Positions 26,963 to 36,116 of a stretch of DNA of 64,000 nt are shown piece after piece. The position numbers were made by a program, and so were the translations under genes. The notes beneath the pieces were generated by a model, which ran no database searches, was not told where the DNA came from, and was given only the letters and a program-made list of their open reading frames with translations. The stretch's first letter is position 1; each line of letters starts with the position of its first letter. Source of the stretch: Parasedimentitalea marina. Lineage in GTDB: Bacteria; Pseudomonadota; Alphaproteobacteria; Rhodobacterales; Rhodobacteraceae. The stretch is from the NCBI RefSeq assembly GCF_004006175.1, contig NZ_CP033221.1, forward strand, positions 124,001 through 188,000, in the 5' to 3' direction.

Positions 26963-27507
26963 ATGACTTCCAAAGCCTCCTTTGTACGAAGACGAAAACG
27001 CCGGGTTTGCATCGCCAAAACAGGATATGATTGCGGCGGCGTTTCTGGCCGCGCTGTCTGTCTGGATAATTTACGAAGCACTGTCCTTGAAAATGCCCGG
27101 TGGCGTTTCGACCTTCCCGGGTCTGCTGCCGATTGTCACCGCAGCCTCGCTGCTGCTGATGGCAGCGATGTTGGGTTATCTCGCGTGGAAGCGCCGGTCC
27201 ATGCCGGTGGTGGTCGATGACACCGAGGAAGAGGTCTCGTTTCTGCGCACCGCACTGCTGTTTGCCTTTATAGGCGCCTACATTCTGGCACTGGATGTGA
27301 TCCCGTTCACTTACCGGTTCGAGCTGTTTGGCATGCCGTTACAATTGGGCGCGTTTGAAGCGCATACGACTGTAATGTTGTCATTACTGCTGGCCTATTT
27401 CTGGCGTGCGGGCCTTTTACCTGCCTTTATCGTCTCGGTCATCTGGTCGGTCAGTTTGGTGGCGTGTTTCGCTATGTCTTCGAAGTTCCGCTGCCGGGGT
27501 CCTACTA
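26963..27507 (+). CDS. tctB: TctB small membrane subunit, two frame breaks
   Basis: The start MTSKAS at 26963 must shift one base near 26980 (CTTTG instead of CTTG) to join LYEDENAGFASPKQDM. Four membrane segments follow (first IAAAFLAALSVWIIYEALSL). A second one-base break at about 27450 restores FGGVFRYVFEVPLPGSY, ending at TAA 27505-27507 directly before tctA. Content and position between tctC and tctA are those of TctB. Confidence 0.8.
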
Positions 27508-28989
27508 ATGATTATCGATGCAATCCTACAGGCGCTATCTCCGTATATCCTGCTGATCACCCTGACCGGCGTGTCATTGGGCATCATTTGGGGCGCTTTG
27601 CCCGGCCTCTCAACCACTATGGCAATGGCTTTGTTGATTGGCCTGTCTGCCAGCATGGAGCAGAACACAGCGCTATCCTTCATGTTGGGCGTTTATACCG
27701 GCAGCGTCTTTGGTGGCGCGATTTCCGCCGTGATGATCAATATCCCCGGCACACCAGATGCGGTTCCCACCATGATCGAAGGTCATGCGCTGGCCCGCAA
27801 GGGCGAGGGAGGCAAAGCGCTTGGCATGGCCATCGGCGCCTCGTTCATTGGCAACTGGGTCGGTATCCTTTTGCTGGTCGGTTTCATTCCACTGGTGCTG
27901 TCTTTTGCACTGAATTTCCGCTCATGGGAGATGTTCTTGTTGGCGATGATCGGGATCACGGTCAGTGGCTCAATGTCTGCGGGCAGTATGCCGCTAAAAG
28001 GCTGGATCGCCGGCTGGATCGGGTTGTTGGTCGCCTTTGTGGGCATTGACCCTATTCATGGCGTGTCTCGGTTTACGTTCGGCTCGCTCGAACTTCAGGA
28101 TGGTGTGAACTATGTCGCGGTTCTGATCGGGTTGTTTGGCCTAGCCGAAGTGCTGAGGGTCTTGCCACAGAAAAACCACTACAAAATCCCCAAAGAGGTG
28201 GGCCGGGTGCTGCCTCCATTCCGCCTGCTGATGAAATATACGCCGACGGCGGTGCGATCTGGGGTGATCGGCACCTTGATTGGCGCCATTCCAGGGGCGG
28301 GCGCGAATGTTGCATCGTTCCTGTCGTATGACATTGCCAAACGCCGGGCCAAGCCCGACGAAAAGGCGAAGTGGGGCAAGGGCAGCTATGAGGCGATTGT
28401 GAGTGCTGAGGTTGCCAATAACGCCAATATTGGCGGATCAATGTTGCCCCTGTTGTCGCTGGGCATTCCAGGAAATGCTGCCGCTGCCGCCTTGTTGGGG
28501 GCGCTGGCATTGAAGAATGTGGTAGTTGGACCAACAATTGAAATCGACCATCCTGGGCTGATTTACTACATCTATGCGGCGCTGATAGTCGCCAATCTGC
28601 TGATGTATGTCGCGGCAATTGCTCTGATCAAACCCTGTGTGAAACTGTTTAGCCTTCCCCGTGGGGTGTTGTTGCCGATGATCATTCCAATCTGTGTGAT
28701 TGGTGCCTATTCGGTGCGGCTTAGCATGTTTGACGTCTGGATTATGTTTGGCGCGGGGTTTGCTGGATTTGTTCTGCACTACTTTCGCTTCCCAACTGCG
28801 CCGATTGTGCTGGGCGTTATTTTGGGACCACTTGCCGATGAAAATCTACGCCGCTCGATGTTGGTTTTTGACAATAAATCCTACGGTTACATCGCCACGC
28901 AATATATTGGCACCTTCTTACTGATTGCCCTGATTGCAATCATTGCCGAGGGCGTCCTGCGTGCCTTTCGTAATCGTGTCACTGCCTAA
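27508..28989 (+). CDS. tctA: TctA large membrane subunit of tripartite tricarboxylate transporter
   Basis: 493 residues, about twelve membrane segments. The start ATG follows the tctB stop directly. TctA signatures are GIIWGALPGLSTTMAMALLI, the inner repeat GTLIGAIPGAGANVASFLSY and GIPGNAAAAALLGAL. It forms the symporter with TctB and uses TctC-bound substrate (tricarboxylates, dicarboxylates or sugar acids). A second, partial tctA lies at the right edge of the window. Confidence 0.93.
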   Translation: MIIDAILQALSPYILLITLTGVSLGIIWGALPGLSTTMAMALLIGLSASMEQNTALSFMLGVYTGSVFGGAISAVMINIPGTPDAVPTMIEGHALARKGEGGKALGMAIGASFIGNWVGILLLVGFIPLVLSFALNFRSWEMFLLAMIGITVSGSMSAGSMPLKGWIAGWIGLLVAFVGIDPIHGVSRFTFGSLELQDGVNYVAVLIGLFGLAEVLRVLPQKNHYKIPKEVGRVLPPFRLLMKYTPTAVRSGVIGTLIGAIPGAGANVASFLSYDIAKRRAKPDEKAKWGKGSYEAIVSAEVANNANIGGSMLPLLSLGIPGNAAAAALLGALALKNVVVGPTIEIDHPGLIYYIYAALIVANLLMYVAAIALIKPCVKLFSLPRGVLLPMIIPICVIGAYSVRLSMFDVWIMFGAGFAGFVLHYFRFPTAPIVLGVILGPLADENLRRSMLVFDNKSYGYIATQYIGTFLLIALIAIIAEGVLRAFRNRVTA

Positions 28990-29079
28990 CACCCAGTGCC
29001 AATTCCAAACTTGGGGCGGCACCGGGCACATGAACACTTACTGAAACGCACCCGATATGGGCCTCACCAGGACTAGAAA

Positions 29080-30201
29080 ATGACGAGACAGAACAATGAA
29101 ATTGGCCTCGCGATTGTTGGCTGTGGAACTATTGGCCGTATTCGCGGTGAATTGGCGCGTGACTATCCTGGTGTGGGCTGGATTGGCCTGTGTGACACAA
29201 AGTCTGAGCTGGGAGAGAAGTTGCAAAAAGACACTGGCGCCGATTTCTTCACTACTGATTACAAAGAGTTATTGGCGCGGCCTGAAGTCACCGCTGTTAT
29301 TATCGCTACGGATGAAAACTTTCACACAGGCCCGACATTGCTGGCAGTTGAGCGCGGCTTTGATTTGTTTATCGAGAAACCGCTGGCGACAAATGCCAAG
29401 GAATCCGAGCAAATCCTGAACGCAATCACCGAGTCAGGAGTGGATGCAGTTGTTGGCTATACCCAGCGGTTCCGCCGCCGATTCCTGGCGGTCAAGGAAC
29501 GCCTTATCACCGGCCAGATCGGCGATGTGACCACGGTTGTCACGCGAGCCTTTATGAACCGGATGGTGCCGATTGCCACGCTTTCACGGACCGAGGATCG
29601 GGATAATCTGACGCCAATGGTGGTGTCGGGCACCCACAGTCTGGACATGTGCATGTGGCTGATGGAGGGCAAGACGCCGGTGTCCGTTTTTGCCCAATCC
29701 GTTGATAAGTCGTTGGGGAAATACGGCACAAAGGACAGCACGGTTGGCATTTTCACTATGGACGACGGCACCGTCTGGAGCATGAACATCAGCTGGGCCT
29801 TGCCGACAATCTGGCCCGGTTCAGTTTACGGGATTGAGATCGGCATCGTAGGCACTGAAGGTGTCATCGATATTGAGGACACACACCGCGATTTGGTGCT
29901 GGCGTCAGACCATGCGCAGGGGGCCGGCTATGCGCCCGAGGGCTTTGACCCTGGCGCACCCCGCCACGTTGATTTTCTAACCAGTTATCCCCCTGGTGAT
30001 ATGCATGACGGTCAGCTTTGGGGCCCAATGCGCGAAGAAACCAACGCCTGGTTCCAGCGGTTGTATACTGGACAGTCTACACCGCATGCAACAGCTGCCG
30101 ACGGGCATAGAAACCTGATATTGACTATGGCGATGGATTTGTCTGCGCGTCTTGGCCGACCTGTCTCCTTGCCGGTCACGCCGGAGGACTTGATGCAGTA
30201 G
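29080..30201 (+). CDS. Gfo/Idh/MocA family NAD(P)-dependent oxidoreductase
   Basis: 373 residues. The Rossmann motif GCGTIGRIRG is at residues 14-23, ATDENFHTG and the family motif EKPLATNAKE follow near 96-106. The C-terminal alpha/beta domain contains VSGTHSLDMCMWLMEG. Typical substrates are inositol-type or other sugar derivatives. It follows tctA by 90 bp and is convergent with two sugar-ABC permease genes. Specific substrate unknown. Confidence 0.87.
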   Translation: MTRQNNEIGLAIVGCGTIGRIRGELARDYPGVGWIGLCDTKSELGEKLQKDTGADFFTTDYKELLARPEVTAVIIATDENFHTGPTLLAVERGFDLFIEKPLATNAKESEQILNAITESGVDAVVGYTQRFRRRFLAVKERLITGQIGDVTTVVTRAFMNRMVPIATLSRTEDRDNLTPMVVSGTHSLDMCMWLMEGKTPVSVFAQSVDKSLGKYGTKDSTVGIFTMDDGTVWSMNISWALPTIWPGSVYGIEIGIVGTEGVIDIEDTHRDLVLASDHAQGAGYAPEGFDPGAPRHVDFLTSYPPGDMHDGQLWGPMREETNAWFQRLYTGQSTPHATAADGHRNLILTMAMDLSARLGRPVSLPVTPEDLMQ

Positions 30202-30225
30202 GTTATAAGTACCGTCGACCATCGA

Positions 30226-31050
30226 TTACTTGATACCGCCGCTAAAGCCCTGCGTCAGACCCTTTTGCACAAAACTGACCATCACAAGAATTGGCAATGA
30301 GGCCATAAAGCCAACGGCAGACAGTTGCCCCCAGAAGGTTTCATCTTCGGTAACCAGGGTAGCGATATAGGTCGGCAGGGTGAATTTGGAAGGCGATTGA
30401 ATGAACAGCAACGCGTAGGCAAATTCGTTCCAGCTCAGGATGACAACAAACACCGATGTGGCGATCAAACCGGGTGCCATGACGGGCAGGACAATCGACC
30501 AAAGGCGGCGTTGTAGAGTGGCGCCATCAACCAATGCTGCTTCCTCATATTCGACTGGCACGTCGCGGACAAATCCAAGCAGCATCCAAATGGCAAAGGG
30601 CAGGGCGTAGACCTGATAAACAAGGATCAGCCCGGCCAAAGTATCCAACAATCCTAATGTGCGCAGCACTTGATGCAGGGGAATCGCCAATGAGATGGGC
30701 GGGGTGAGTTTGACCAACAGGACAAACACCAAAAAGACCAGATCCAGACGGGCAGGGAATTTCAGGCGGACCAACGCATAGGCGGCTGGAAAGGCAGCTG
30801 CCAGCGCTAGGATCGTGGTGCTTAGCGCGACAATGACGCTGTTTATCGCCTTGCCCATCAGATCGTCTTGCAACAGGTCCCGGTAGTGCTCCAGGGTCAC
30901 AGACGAAGGGATCAGCGAAGTCGATGTCGAGATATAGTCCAGTGGTGGGCGGACCGAGGTCGAAATCATCCATGCAATGGGCACCAAAAAGATCGCGGTA
31001 AGAGCATAGGTTGTAAGCGCACGGAGAGTGAAAATCTGCCGGATACCCAT
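30226..31050 (-). CDS. Carbohydrate ABC transporter permease (MalG/UgpE-like)
   Basis: 274 residues, six membrane helices. The EAA loop VEYEEAALVDGATLQRRLW is at about residues 173-191, and the ending QKGLTQGFSGGIK is typical of MalG-type permeases. It shares one base with the end of the upstream permease gene. It belongs to an importer whose other components are missing from the window, apparently lost with the IS insertion. Confidence 0.88.
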   Translation of the reverse strand: MGIRQIFTLRALTTYALTAIFLVPIAWMISTSVRPPLDYISTSTSLIPSSVTLEHYRDLLQDDLMGKAINSVIVALSTTILALAAAFPAAYALVRLKFPARLDLVFLVFVLLVKLTPPISLAIPLHQVLRTLGLLDTLAGLILVYQVYALPFAIWMLLGFVRDVPVEYEEAALVDGATLQRRLWSIVLPVMAPGLIATSVFVVILSWNEFAYALLFIQSPSKFTLPTYIATLVTEDETFWGQLSAVGFMASLPILVMVSFVQKGLTQGFSGGIK

Positions 31051-31620
31051 TATTTCTCACTTTTCATTAGACGTGATGCGTAGATCATGGCGAGGAAGCC
31101 TGCGATCACTACCATAATGATTGCAGCCGCCGAGGCGAGCCCAACATCAAAGAACCGAAAGCCGAGGCGATAAACATACATCGACAGAGTTTCGGTCGCT
31201 TGGCCGGGTCCCCCGCCGGTTAGGGAGTAGACTTTGTCAAAGATTTTGAAGGCGTCGACGCTGCGTAGCAGAGCTGCCAGGAACAGATAGGGCATCAGTA
31301 AAGGCAGTGTAATAGACCAGAAGACCCGGACTGGGCCGGCCCCGTCGACATTTGCCGCCTCGTAGACTTCGTCTGGTACGGCCTGAAGGCCCGCCAAAAT
31401 GATAAGGAAAGTCAGCGGCGTAGTCTGCCATGTGTCAACCAACACCAACGATAGCATCGCAATGTCCGGGTCGAACAGCCATTCAACCGGTGGCAGGTTC
31501 ACGGTTCTTAGGACGTTGTTGAGAAAACCAAAATCGTAATGGAACCAGGCACGCCAAATCGCGGTGACCACCATTGTTGACAGCACATATGGCGTTGAGT
31601 AGCCCCACTTGCGTGGTCCA
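31050..31620 (-). pseudogene. Carbohydrate ABC transporter permease (UgpA/MalF-like), 5' end cut by IS
   Basis: The preserved ~190 C-terminal residues start near KWGYSTPYVLSTMVVTAIW and include the EAA loop VYEAANVDGAGPVRVFW and the last helices to ASRLMKSEK. The first two or so membrane helices are gone. Residues read further upstream in this frame come from the IS3-like transposase region, antisense to its product. The importer is therefore probably inactive. Confidence 0.8.
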
Positions 31621-32153
31621 ATTTGAAAGTTAGTGCATGATTGGCCTTTGGTCCACCGGGACGATGGCCTCAGGCGCCGGAGGGCGGTAGCCCAGACCAC
31701 TGTGGGGTCGTTTGGTGTTGTAGTGTTTCCTCCAGCTTTCGATGATGATCTGGGCCTCACGGAGCGAGTAGAAGATTTCTCCGTTCAGCAGCTCGTCCCG
31801 CATTCGTCCGTTAAAGCTCTCGCAGTATCCGTTCTCCCAAGGGGATCCTGGCTCAATGTAGGTTGTCTTGGCGCCAACGGCTTTGATCCAGTCCCTGACT
31901 GCCTCCGCTATGAACTCAGGGCCGTCGCCCATTGGGCTCGAACCAATGGCGCCTTCAATGGGCAACTCTGACCGAATGTACCCAGGCACGCCACGCAGGA
32001 TAAACAGGTCCGTCAGCGCGTCGATAACCTCGTTCGAGTTCAACCTCCGTTTCACTCTGATCGCCAGACATTCCCGGCTGTGTTCGTCCAGAATATTCAA
32101 TGTCTTGAACGCCCTGCCATCATCGGTTCGGTGATGCACGAAGCCGTACGATC

Positions 32154-32193
32154 CCTTTGCCCGGCAGGGCATGTTTACATGCCCGAGAGGAGG
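32154..32193. repeat. 40-bp hairpin element, copy A, inserted in orfB
   Basis: Left arm TGCCCGGCAGGG (32158-32169), inner palindrome GGGCATGT-TT-ACATGCCC (32167-32184), right arm CCCGAGAGGAGG. It interrupts orfB between the codons for RNHV and SYxFVHHR and adds a stop codon. The same arms flank a different inner stem in copy B. Confidence 0.65.
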
Positions 32194-32330
32194 ACATGAT
32201 TGCGATACTCGGGACGTAACCGGACACAGGATCTATCGTTTAGCCAGAGCCGCCCCTTCTTCGGTTGTTTCATAGGCACTTTAAGCCCCTCACGTTTCCA
32301 CAAACGCTCAACACGTTTGTTATTCACTCG

Positions 32331-32370
32331 CTGCCCGGCAGGGTATTGCACCGCAATATCCCGAGAGAGG
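32331..32370. repeat. 40-bp hairpin element, copy B, inserted in orfB
   Basis: Left arm CTGCCCGGCAGGG (32331-32343), inner stem TATTGC-ACC-GCAATA, right arm CCCGAGAGAGG. Removing it rejoins RNAGW to RVNNKRVERLW, so it is an insertion of about 40 bp. Arms are shared with copy A but the inner stem bases differ and remain self-complementary. Confidence 0.65.
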
Positions 32371-32961
32371 CCAACCCGCGTTTCTTAACAGGGCAGCAAC
32401 TCGACGGTAGCCATATCGACCAAACTGGCGTGTCAGCTCGATCATGTCCGCAACCAGGCGGTCTTCGTCAGCACGCCCCTGCGGCACTCGACGTTGTGTG
32501 GACCGGTGTTGGCCCAGAACCCGACATACACGACGCTCAGAAACCTTCACCTGGCTGCGCAGGTGATCAATGCAGGCACGTCGGCGCGAGGGGCTCCGCC
32601 CGTTCAGGGCTCCTTCAAGATCAGTTTATCCAGTGCCAGGTCAGAAACCGCTCGGCGAAGGCGCTCATTCTCTTTCTGAAGACGCTTTGGTTCCTTGAGA
32701 TGTTCGGCACCCATTCCGCACTCGACCATTGTCCTCGGACCAATGGCGGACAAGGTCTCGTTTCTTCTTCCAGCGGTATTAGGTTTGTTCAGTCACACTG
32801 ATCTGACGGATAGCATCAATCCGGGGCATGCCTTGCCCCATCAGCACTTCAACCTGCCGTAACTTCACGACAATCTCTTCGGGCTTAGGTCTCTTAATTG
32901 CCATCTATGGTCCTCCGATTTCCTAATCATAGGTGCGGACCACTCTTCGGGGAGGCTCACT

Positions 32962-33195
32962 AAGGCTGTCGGTATAAACGTTAATGGGGATCGCATTAAT
33001 AGCATGCTGAACCATGCCTATGCATATCACCAGCATCATGAATCATCGATGCTGCAAGATCGCAGTGCTGGACGGCGCACCTAGATTGAGGCGTTGAACA
33101 GTGCCATCGTTAAGCTGGGCGATGAGTTCTTATTCCCGGTTGAAACCAACCGAACGATTGTCGATTTGATCAACCTTGTCGAGGATGCCGTTTAG
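32962..33195 (+). pseudogene. C-terminal remnant of a ketopantoate reductase (PanE/ApbA) family gene
   Basis: 77 codons read SSMLQDRSAGRRT, then a TAG in place of Glu, then IEALNSAIVKLGDEFLFPVE and TNRTIVDLINLVEDAV before a stop. The SMLQD-xxGRxTEIExLNGxI pattern is the C-terminal signature of ketopantoate reductases. The N-terminal NADP domain is missing, presumably removed when the IS element inserted. About 200 bp of empty sequence separates it from the next gene. Confidence 0.7.
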
Positions 33196-33396
33196 TTTCG
33201 CGCAGTAAGAGTAGGATGCGCGACAAAAACGTGGACACTTCGGTTTTGTCAATACTGTCGACGAACGATGAAGCGCTTCAGTTTTCTGGCGATCGTAGCT
33301 GTTCCACTCTGCGGAAAGGGCGGTAAATCCAGTTGCTCAGATGACCATGATTTATAGTGATATCCTCAAAAGTTAGCAACGTTGAGGAAAGTCGCG

Positions 33397-34350
33397 ATGG
33401 ATTCTGAAAGTAACCGTATCAAGGTCCGCGAGTTAGTTTCCGGTGTTGACAATGGCATCGTTGACGCCCTCATGCAGGGCGCAGTTGATTTGCACGTTCA
33501 TTCAGGACCCTCCATCATGGACCGCCAAGTTGATCACATGCAGGCGGTCGAACAGGCGGCAGAGGCAGGGATTCGGGGCATCCTGTTTAAAGATCACCAC
33601 TATTCGGTTGCGCCAGTTATCCCAATGATGGAACGCGTGTTGGGGCATCTGGGCGTGTCGATGTTCGGTGGCCTGGTTCTGAATAACACCACCGGTGGGT
33701 TCAACCCATATGTAGTTGATTCAGAACTGAATCATGGTGGTAAAATGATTTGGATGCCAACTGCACAATCCGCCAATCATATCCGCAGTTCATTCCGAAA
33801 ATCCCGGCTGGCCATGAATGTTCAGCTTAAGGCGCCTAAACTGCTGACGGTTTTAGACGACAGCGGCCAAGTTACAGATCCAGTCAAAGAGATCCTGGAT
33901 TCGATTGCCAAATTCGACGCCGTCTTGTCGTCGGGCCATTTGCACGTTTGGGAAATCTGGAAGTTGTTTGAGGAAGCCAAAACGCGTGGCGTGAAAAACC
34001 TGATTGTCAATCACCCGATGTACGGTCTCCATTTTACTTACGATGACATCCGCGAGATCGCAGAATTTGGAGCGCTGATCGAGCAGTCTGCCTGTCTGTA
34101 TATCGACAGCCGTTTCAATGTCTTTGAACCTGAACTGCTAGTTGAACACATCCGCGCCGCTGGCGTTGAAAACTCATCGATCGGCTCTGACCTTGGGCAA
34201 GTGGACAATCCCACGCCCGTAGAAGGCATGCGTCAGGCCATCAAGCTGTGTCTGGCGTCTGGGCTGACGGAAGACGAAGTGCGGCTATTGGTGCGAGATA
34301 ATCCTTCCAAATTGGTCGGTCTTCCACTTCCAAGCAGCACAGCAAACTGA
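33397..34350 (+). CDS. DUF6282 family amidohydrolase-like protein
   Basis: 317 residues. The motif DLHVHSGPSIMDRQ near residue 32 is the metal-binding HxH of the amidohydrolase/PHP-like barrel, FKDHHYSVAP and NHPMYGLHF supply further His, and IGSDLGQVDNPTP a candidate Asp. DUF6282 proteins are predicted hydrolases with unknown substrates. The ATG at 33397 (GAGGAAA upstream) is preferred to a TTG at 33382. First complete gene of the catabolic run that continues to 39.1 kb. Confidence 0.78.
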   Translation: MDSESNRIKVRELVSGVDNGIVDALMQGAVDLHVHSGPSIMDRQVDHMQAVEQAAEAGIRGILFKDHHYSVAPVIPMMERVLGHLGVSMFGGLVLNNTTGGFNPYVVDSELNHGGKMIWMPTAQSANHIRSSFRKSRLAMNVQLKAPKLLTVLDDSGQVTDPVKEILDSIAKFDAVLSSGHLHVWEIWKLFEEAKTRGVKNLIVNHPMYGLHFTYDDIREIAEFGALIEQSACLYIDSRFNVFEPELLVEHIRAAGVENSSIGSDLGQVDNPTPVEGMRQAIKLCLASGLTEDEVRLLVRDNPSKLVGLPLPSSTAN

Positions 34351-34384
34351 ACGTAAACCCTTAAGGTCAGGCGAAGGCGCAGTC

Positions 34385-35185
34385 ATGAGACATTCGAATA
34401 GAGGGTTGCGGCAGAGATTTCTGGCCGGTGAACGGCTTATCGGAAGTTTTTGAAAATAGCCACTACCATGCTTAGCGGAAATTCTGGCGGTGGTGGGGTA
34501 TGATTTTGTGGTAATCGATCAAGAGCATGCTGCCTTTAATCGCGAATCCACGGATCACATCATTCTGGCTTGCCGCGCCTCGGGTTTGGGGTGTCTGGTA
34601 AGGGTTCAGAATGGTGATCCGGCTTGCATCCTGTCGGTTCTGGATTGCGGTGCCGATGGGGTTTTGGTCCCGCATGTGACCACCGCGAAGAAAGCGCAGG
34701 AAATTGTCAGCGCGGCACGGTACAATAGCGGGTCACGCGGGTACTCCCCGACCACACGGGCAGGGAATTTCGGCAGCAAATCAATAGCGCAGCACCTTCA
34801 AGACGAAGATGCGCGGGCGTTGGTGATTGCAATGATTGAAGATCCCGAAGCCGTCGAAGATATTTCAGAGATCGTGGCAACACCCGGGCTTGATGGTGTC
34901 TTTATCGGACGGGGTGATCTGACCGTTGCTTATAGTGAGGTCAAACCGGGCTCGGCACCGGTCAAGGCGGCAACAATGCGGATCGTTGAGGCAGCTACAG
35001 CGGCCAATGTGGCAATCTGCGCGATGTCCGGCAGCGTTGCGGATGCGGATACCCTGGCAGATATGGGCGTGACCGCATTTATCGTAGCTTCGGATCAAAC
35101 ACTTCTGCGGGACGCTGCCAAGGCGCAGCTGCAGGATTTTCAGAACTCGTTTTTAAAACAGAGAGACCGCACCGATGGCCTATGA
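34385..35185 (+). CDS. HpcH/HpaI family aldolase, two frame breaks near the N-terminus
   Basis: From 34490 the frame is clean: VGYDFVVIDQEHAAFNREST, LVRVQNGDPACI, GADGVLVPHVTTAKKA, RAGNFG, and IEDPEAVEDISEIVATPG with GVFIGRGDLTV. These are the metal-binding and active-site segments of class II 2-keto-3-deoxy acid aldolases. The N-terminus MRHSNRGLRQRFLAGERLIG starts at 34385. It needs one extra T in the run at 34447-34451 and one fewer T near 34471 to connect as SFLKIATTMLAEILAVVGYD. The reaction would be aldol cleavage giving pyruvate plus an aldehyde. Overlaps the cupin gene. Confidence 0.82.
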
Positions 35186-36083
35186 TAAATCAGACGCCCG
35201 CGCGGCGCTTGCGCCTGCGGCAGCCGCCAAGCCATCAACGGGTCTGATCGCGGAATCCCAACTTGCGACCTTTTATGACACGGCAGCTGATGTGGACGAC
35301 ACGAATGGTAAAAGCTGGTTCGTACGCGGTCAAAACTTTGTGCTGGTACAGTCCGAGGCACAACCCGGCGGCACATTCGCGCGCAAAGATCAGGCAGATG
35401 AATACGTGGTGCTTTTGCTCGAAGCCGGCGCTGCTATTATCGCCGACGGCGTCATAAAGGTGTTGCAGGGCAACACTATTGCCTTTGTCCCTCCCGGTGA
35501 CAGCAGCGTGACACTGCCCGAGGGTGGGCGTTTCTTTCGTATGTTCACAAGTCAGTCGCCAGATCTGGTCGCGCAATGCCCCAATGCAGATGCCTATGAT
35601 GTGCCACGCACGCACATCCCTGAGTTTCAAGCCTGGCCAACCCCGAAAGACGGTTGGAAACTGAGGCACTATTCGCTGGACGTCGCCAAAGAACCCGGCC
35701 GGTTCGGTCGCATCTTTCGTTGTACGACCTTTATGGTCAACATTCTGGACCCTTGGGACGGACCGCGCGACACTACAAAAATGTCGCCACACCATCACGA
35801 TGAGTTTGAGCAGGGCTCGCTGGTATTGGAGGGCATGTACTCACATCACCTACGCTGGCCCTGGACCACGGACATGGCCGACTGGCGCGATGACGTCGAG
35901 GTTAAAGTCGGCGCTCCATCAGCCTTTGTTATCCCTCCGCCTGTAGTCCATACAAGTCGGGCAACGGGGGCAGGTCGCAATGCGATGGTCGACATCTTCT
36001 GCCCTCCTCGTCAAGATTTCAGCGCCAAATCTGGATGGGTCTTGAATGCCGATGACTATCCTATGCCAGACATATCCGAATAA
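35175..36083 (+). CDS. Two-domain cupin protein
   Basis: 302 residues with two cupin barrels. The second is marked by SPHHHDEFEQGSLVLEGMY, which gives a His-rich metal site (HHHxE), and by IPPPVVHTSRATG (last His). The first barrel around residues 60-120 lacks the full set. Such bicupins can be dioxygenases, isomerases or epimerases. Start overlaps the aldolase gene, so the two are translated together. Reaction unknown. Confidence 0.7.
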   Translation: MAYDKSDARAALAPAAAAKPSTGLIAESQLATFYDTAADVDDTNGKSWFVRGQNFVLVQSEAQPGGTFARKDQADEYVVLLLEAGAAIIADGVIKVLQGNTIAFVPPGDSSVTLPEGGRFFRMFTSQSPDLVAQCPNADAYDVPRTHIPEFQAWPTPKDGWKLRHYSLDVAKEPGRFGRIFRCTTFMVNILDPWDGPRDTTKMSPHHHDEFEQGSLVLEGMYSHHLRWPWTTDMADWRDDVEVKVGAPSAFVIPPPVVHTSRATGAGRNAMVDIFCPPRQDFSAKSGWVLNADDYPMPDISE

Positions 36084-36116
36084 CACTTGGCAAATTGCAA
36101 ACCAAAAGGAAACGAA

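Larger units (their letters stand above)
31630..32904 (-). pseudogene. IS3-family transposase OrfA/OrfB, inactivated
   Basis: OrfA begins MAIKRPKPEEIVVKLRQVEV at 32904 and has an in-frame TAA where EQTYYRW is expected. OrfB pieces follow: RACIDHLRSQVKVSERRVCR, FGRYGYRRVAALLRNAGW, then after an insertion NNKRVERLWKREGLKVP, then after another insertion VHHRTDDGRAFKTLNILDEH. The remaining DDE-domain part runs 32172-31630 and includes GDGPEFIAEAVRDW, SPWENGYCESFNGRMRDELL and HSGLGYRPPAPEAIV. A stop, frameshifts and two 40-bp insertions rule out activity. Confidence 0.85.
31621..32955 (-). mobile_element. Decayed IS3-family insertion sequence
   Basis: Both transposase genes of an IS3-family element are recognisable on the minus strand, orfA from about 32904 and orfB onward to 31630. 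The ends are approximate. A candidate right end is near TGAGCCTCCCCGAAGAG (minus strand, about 32942-32958). I could not pair it confidently with an inverted repeat near 31620. No target duplication is evident, and the genes at either side are unrelated fragments, suggesting a deletion at the insertion site. Confidence 0.75.
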
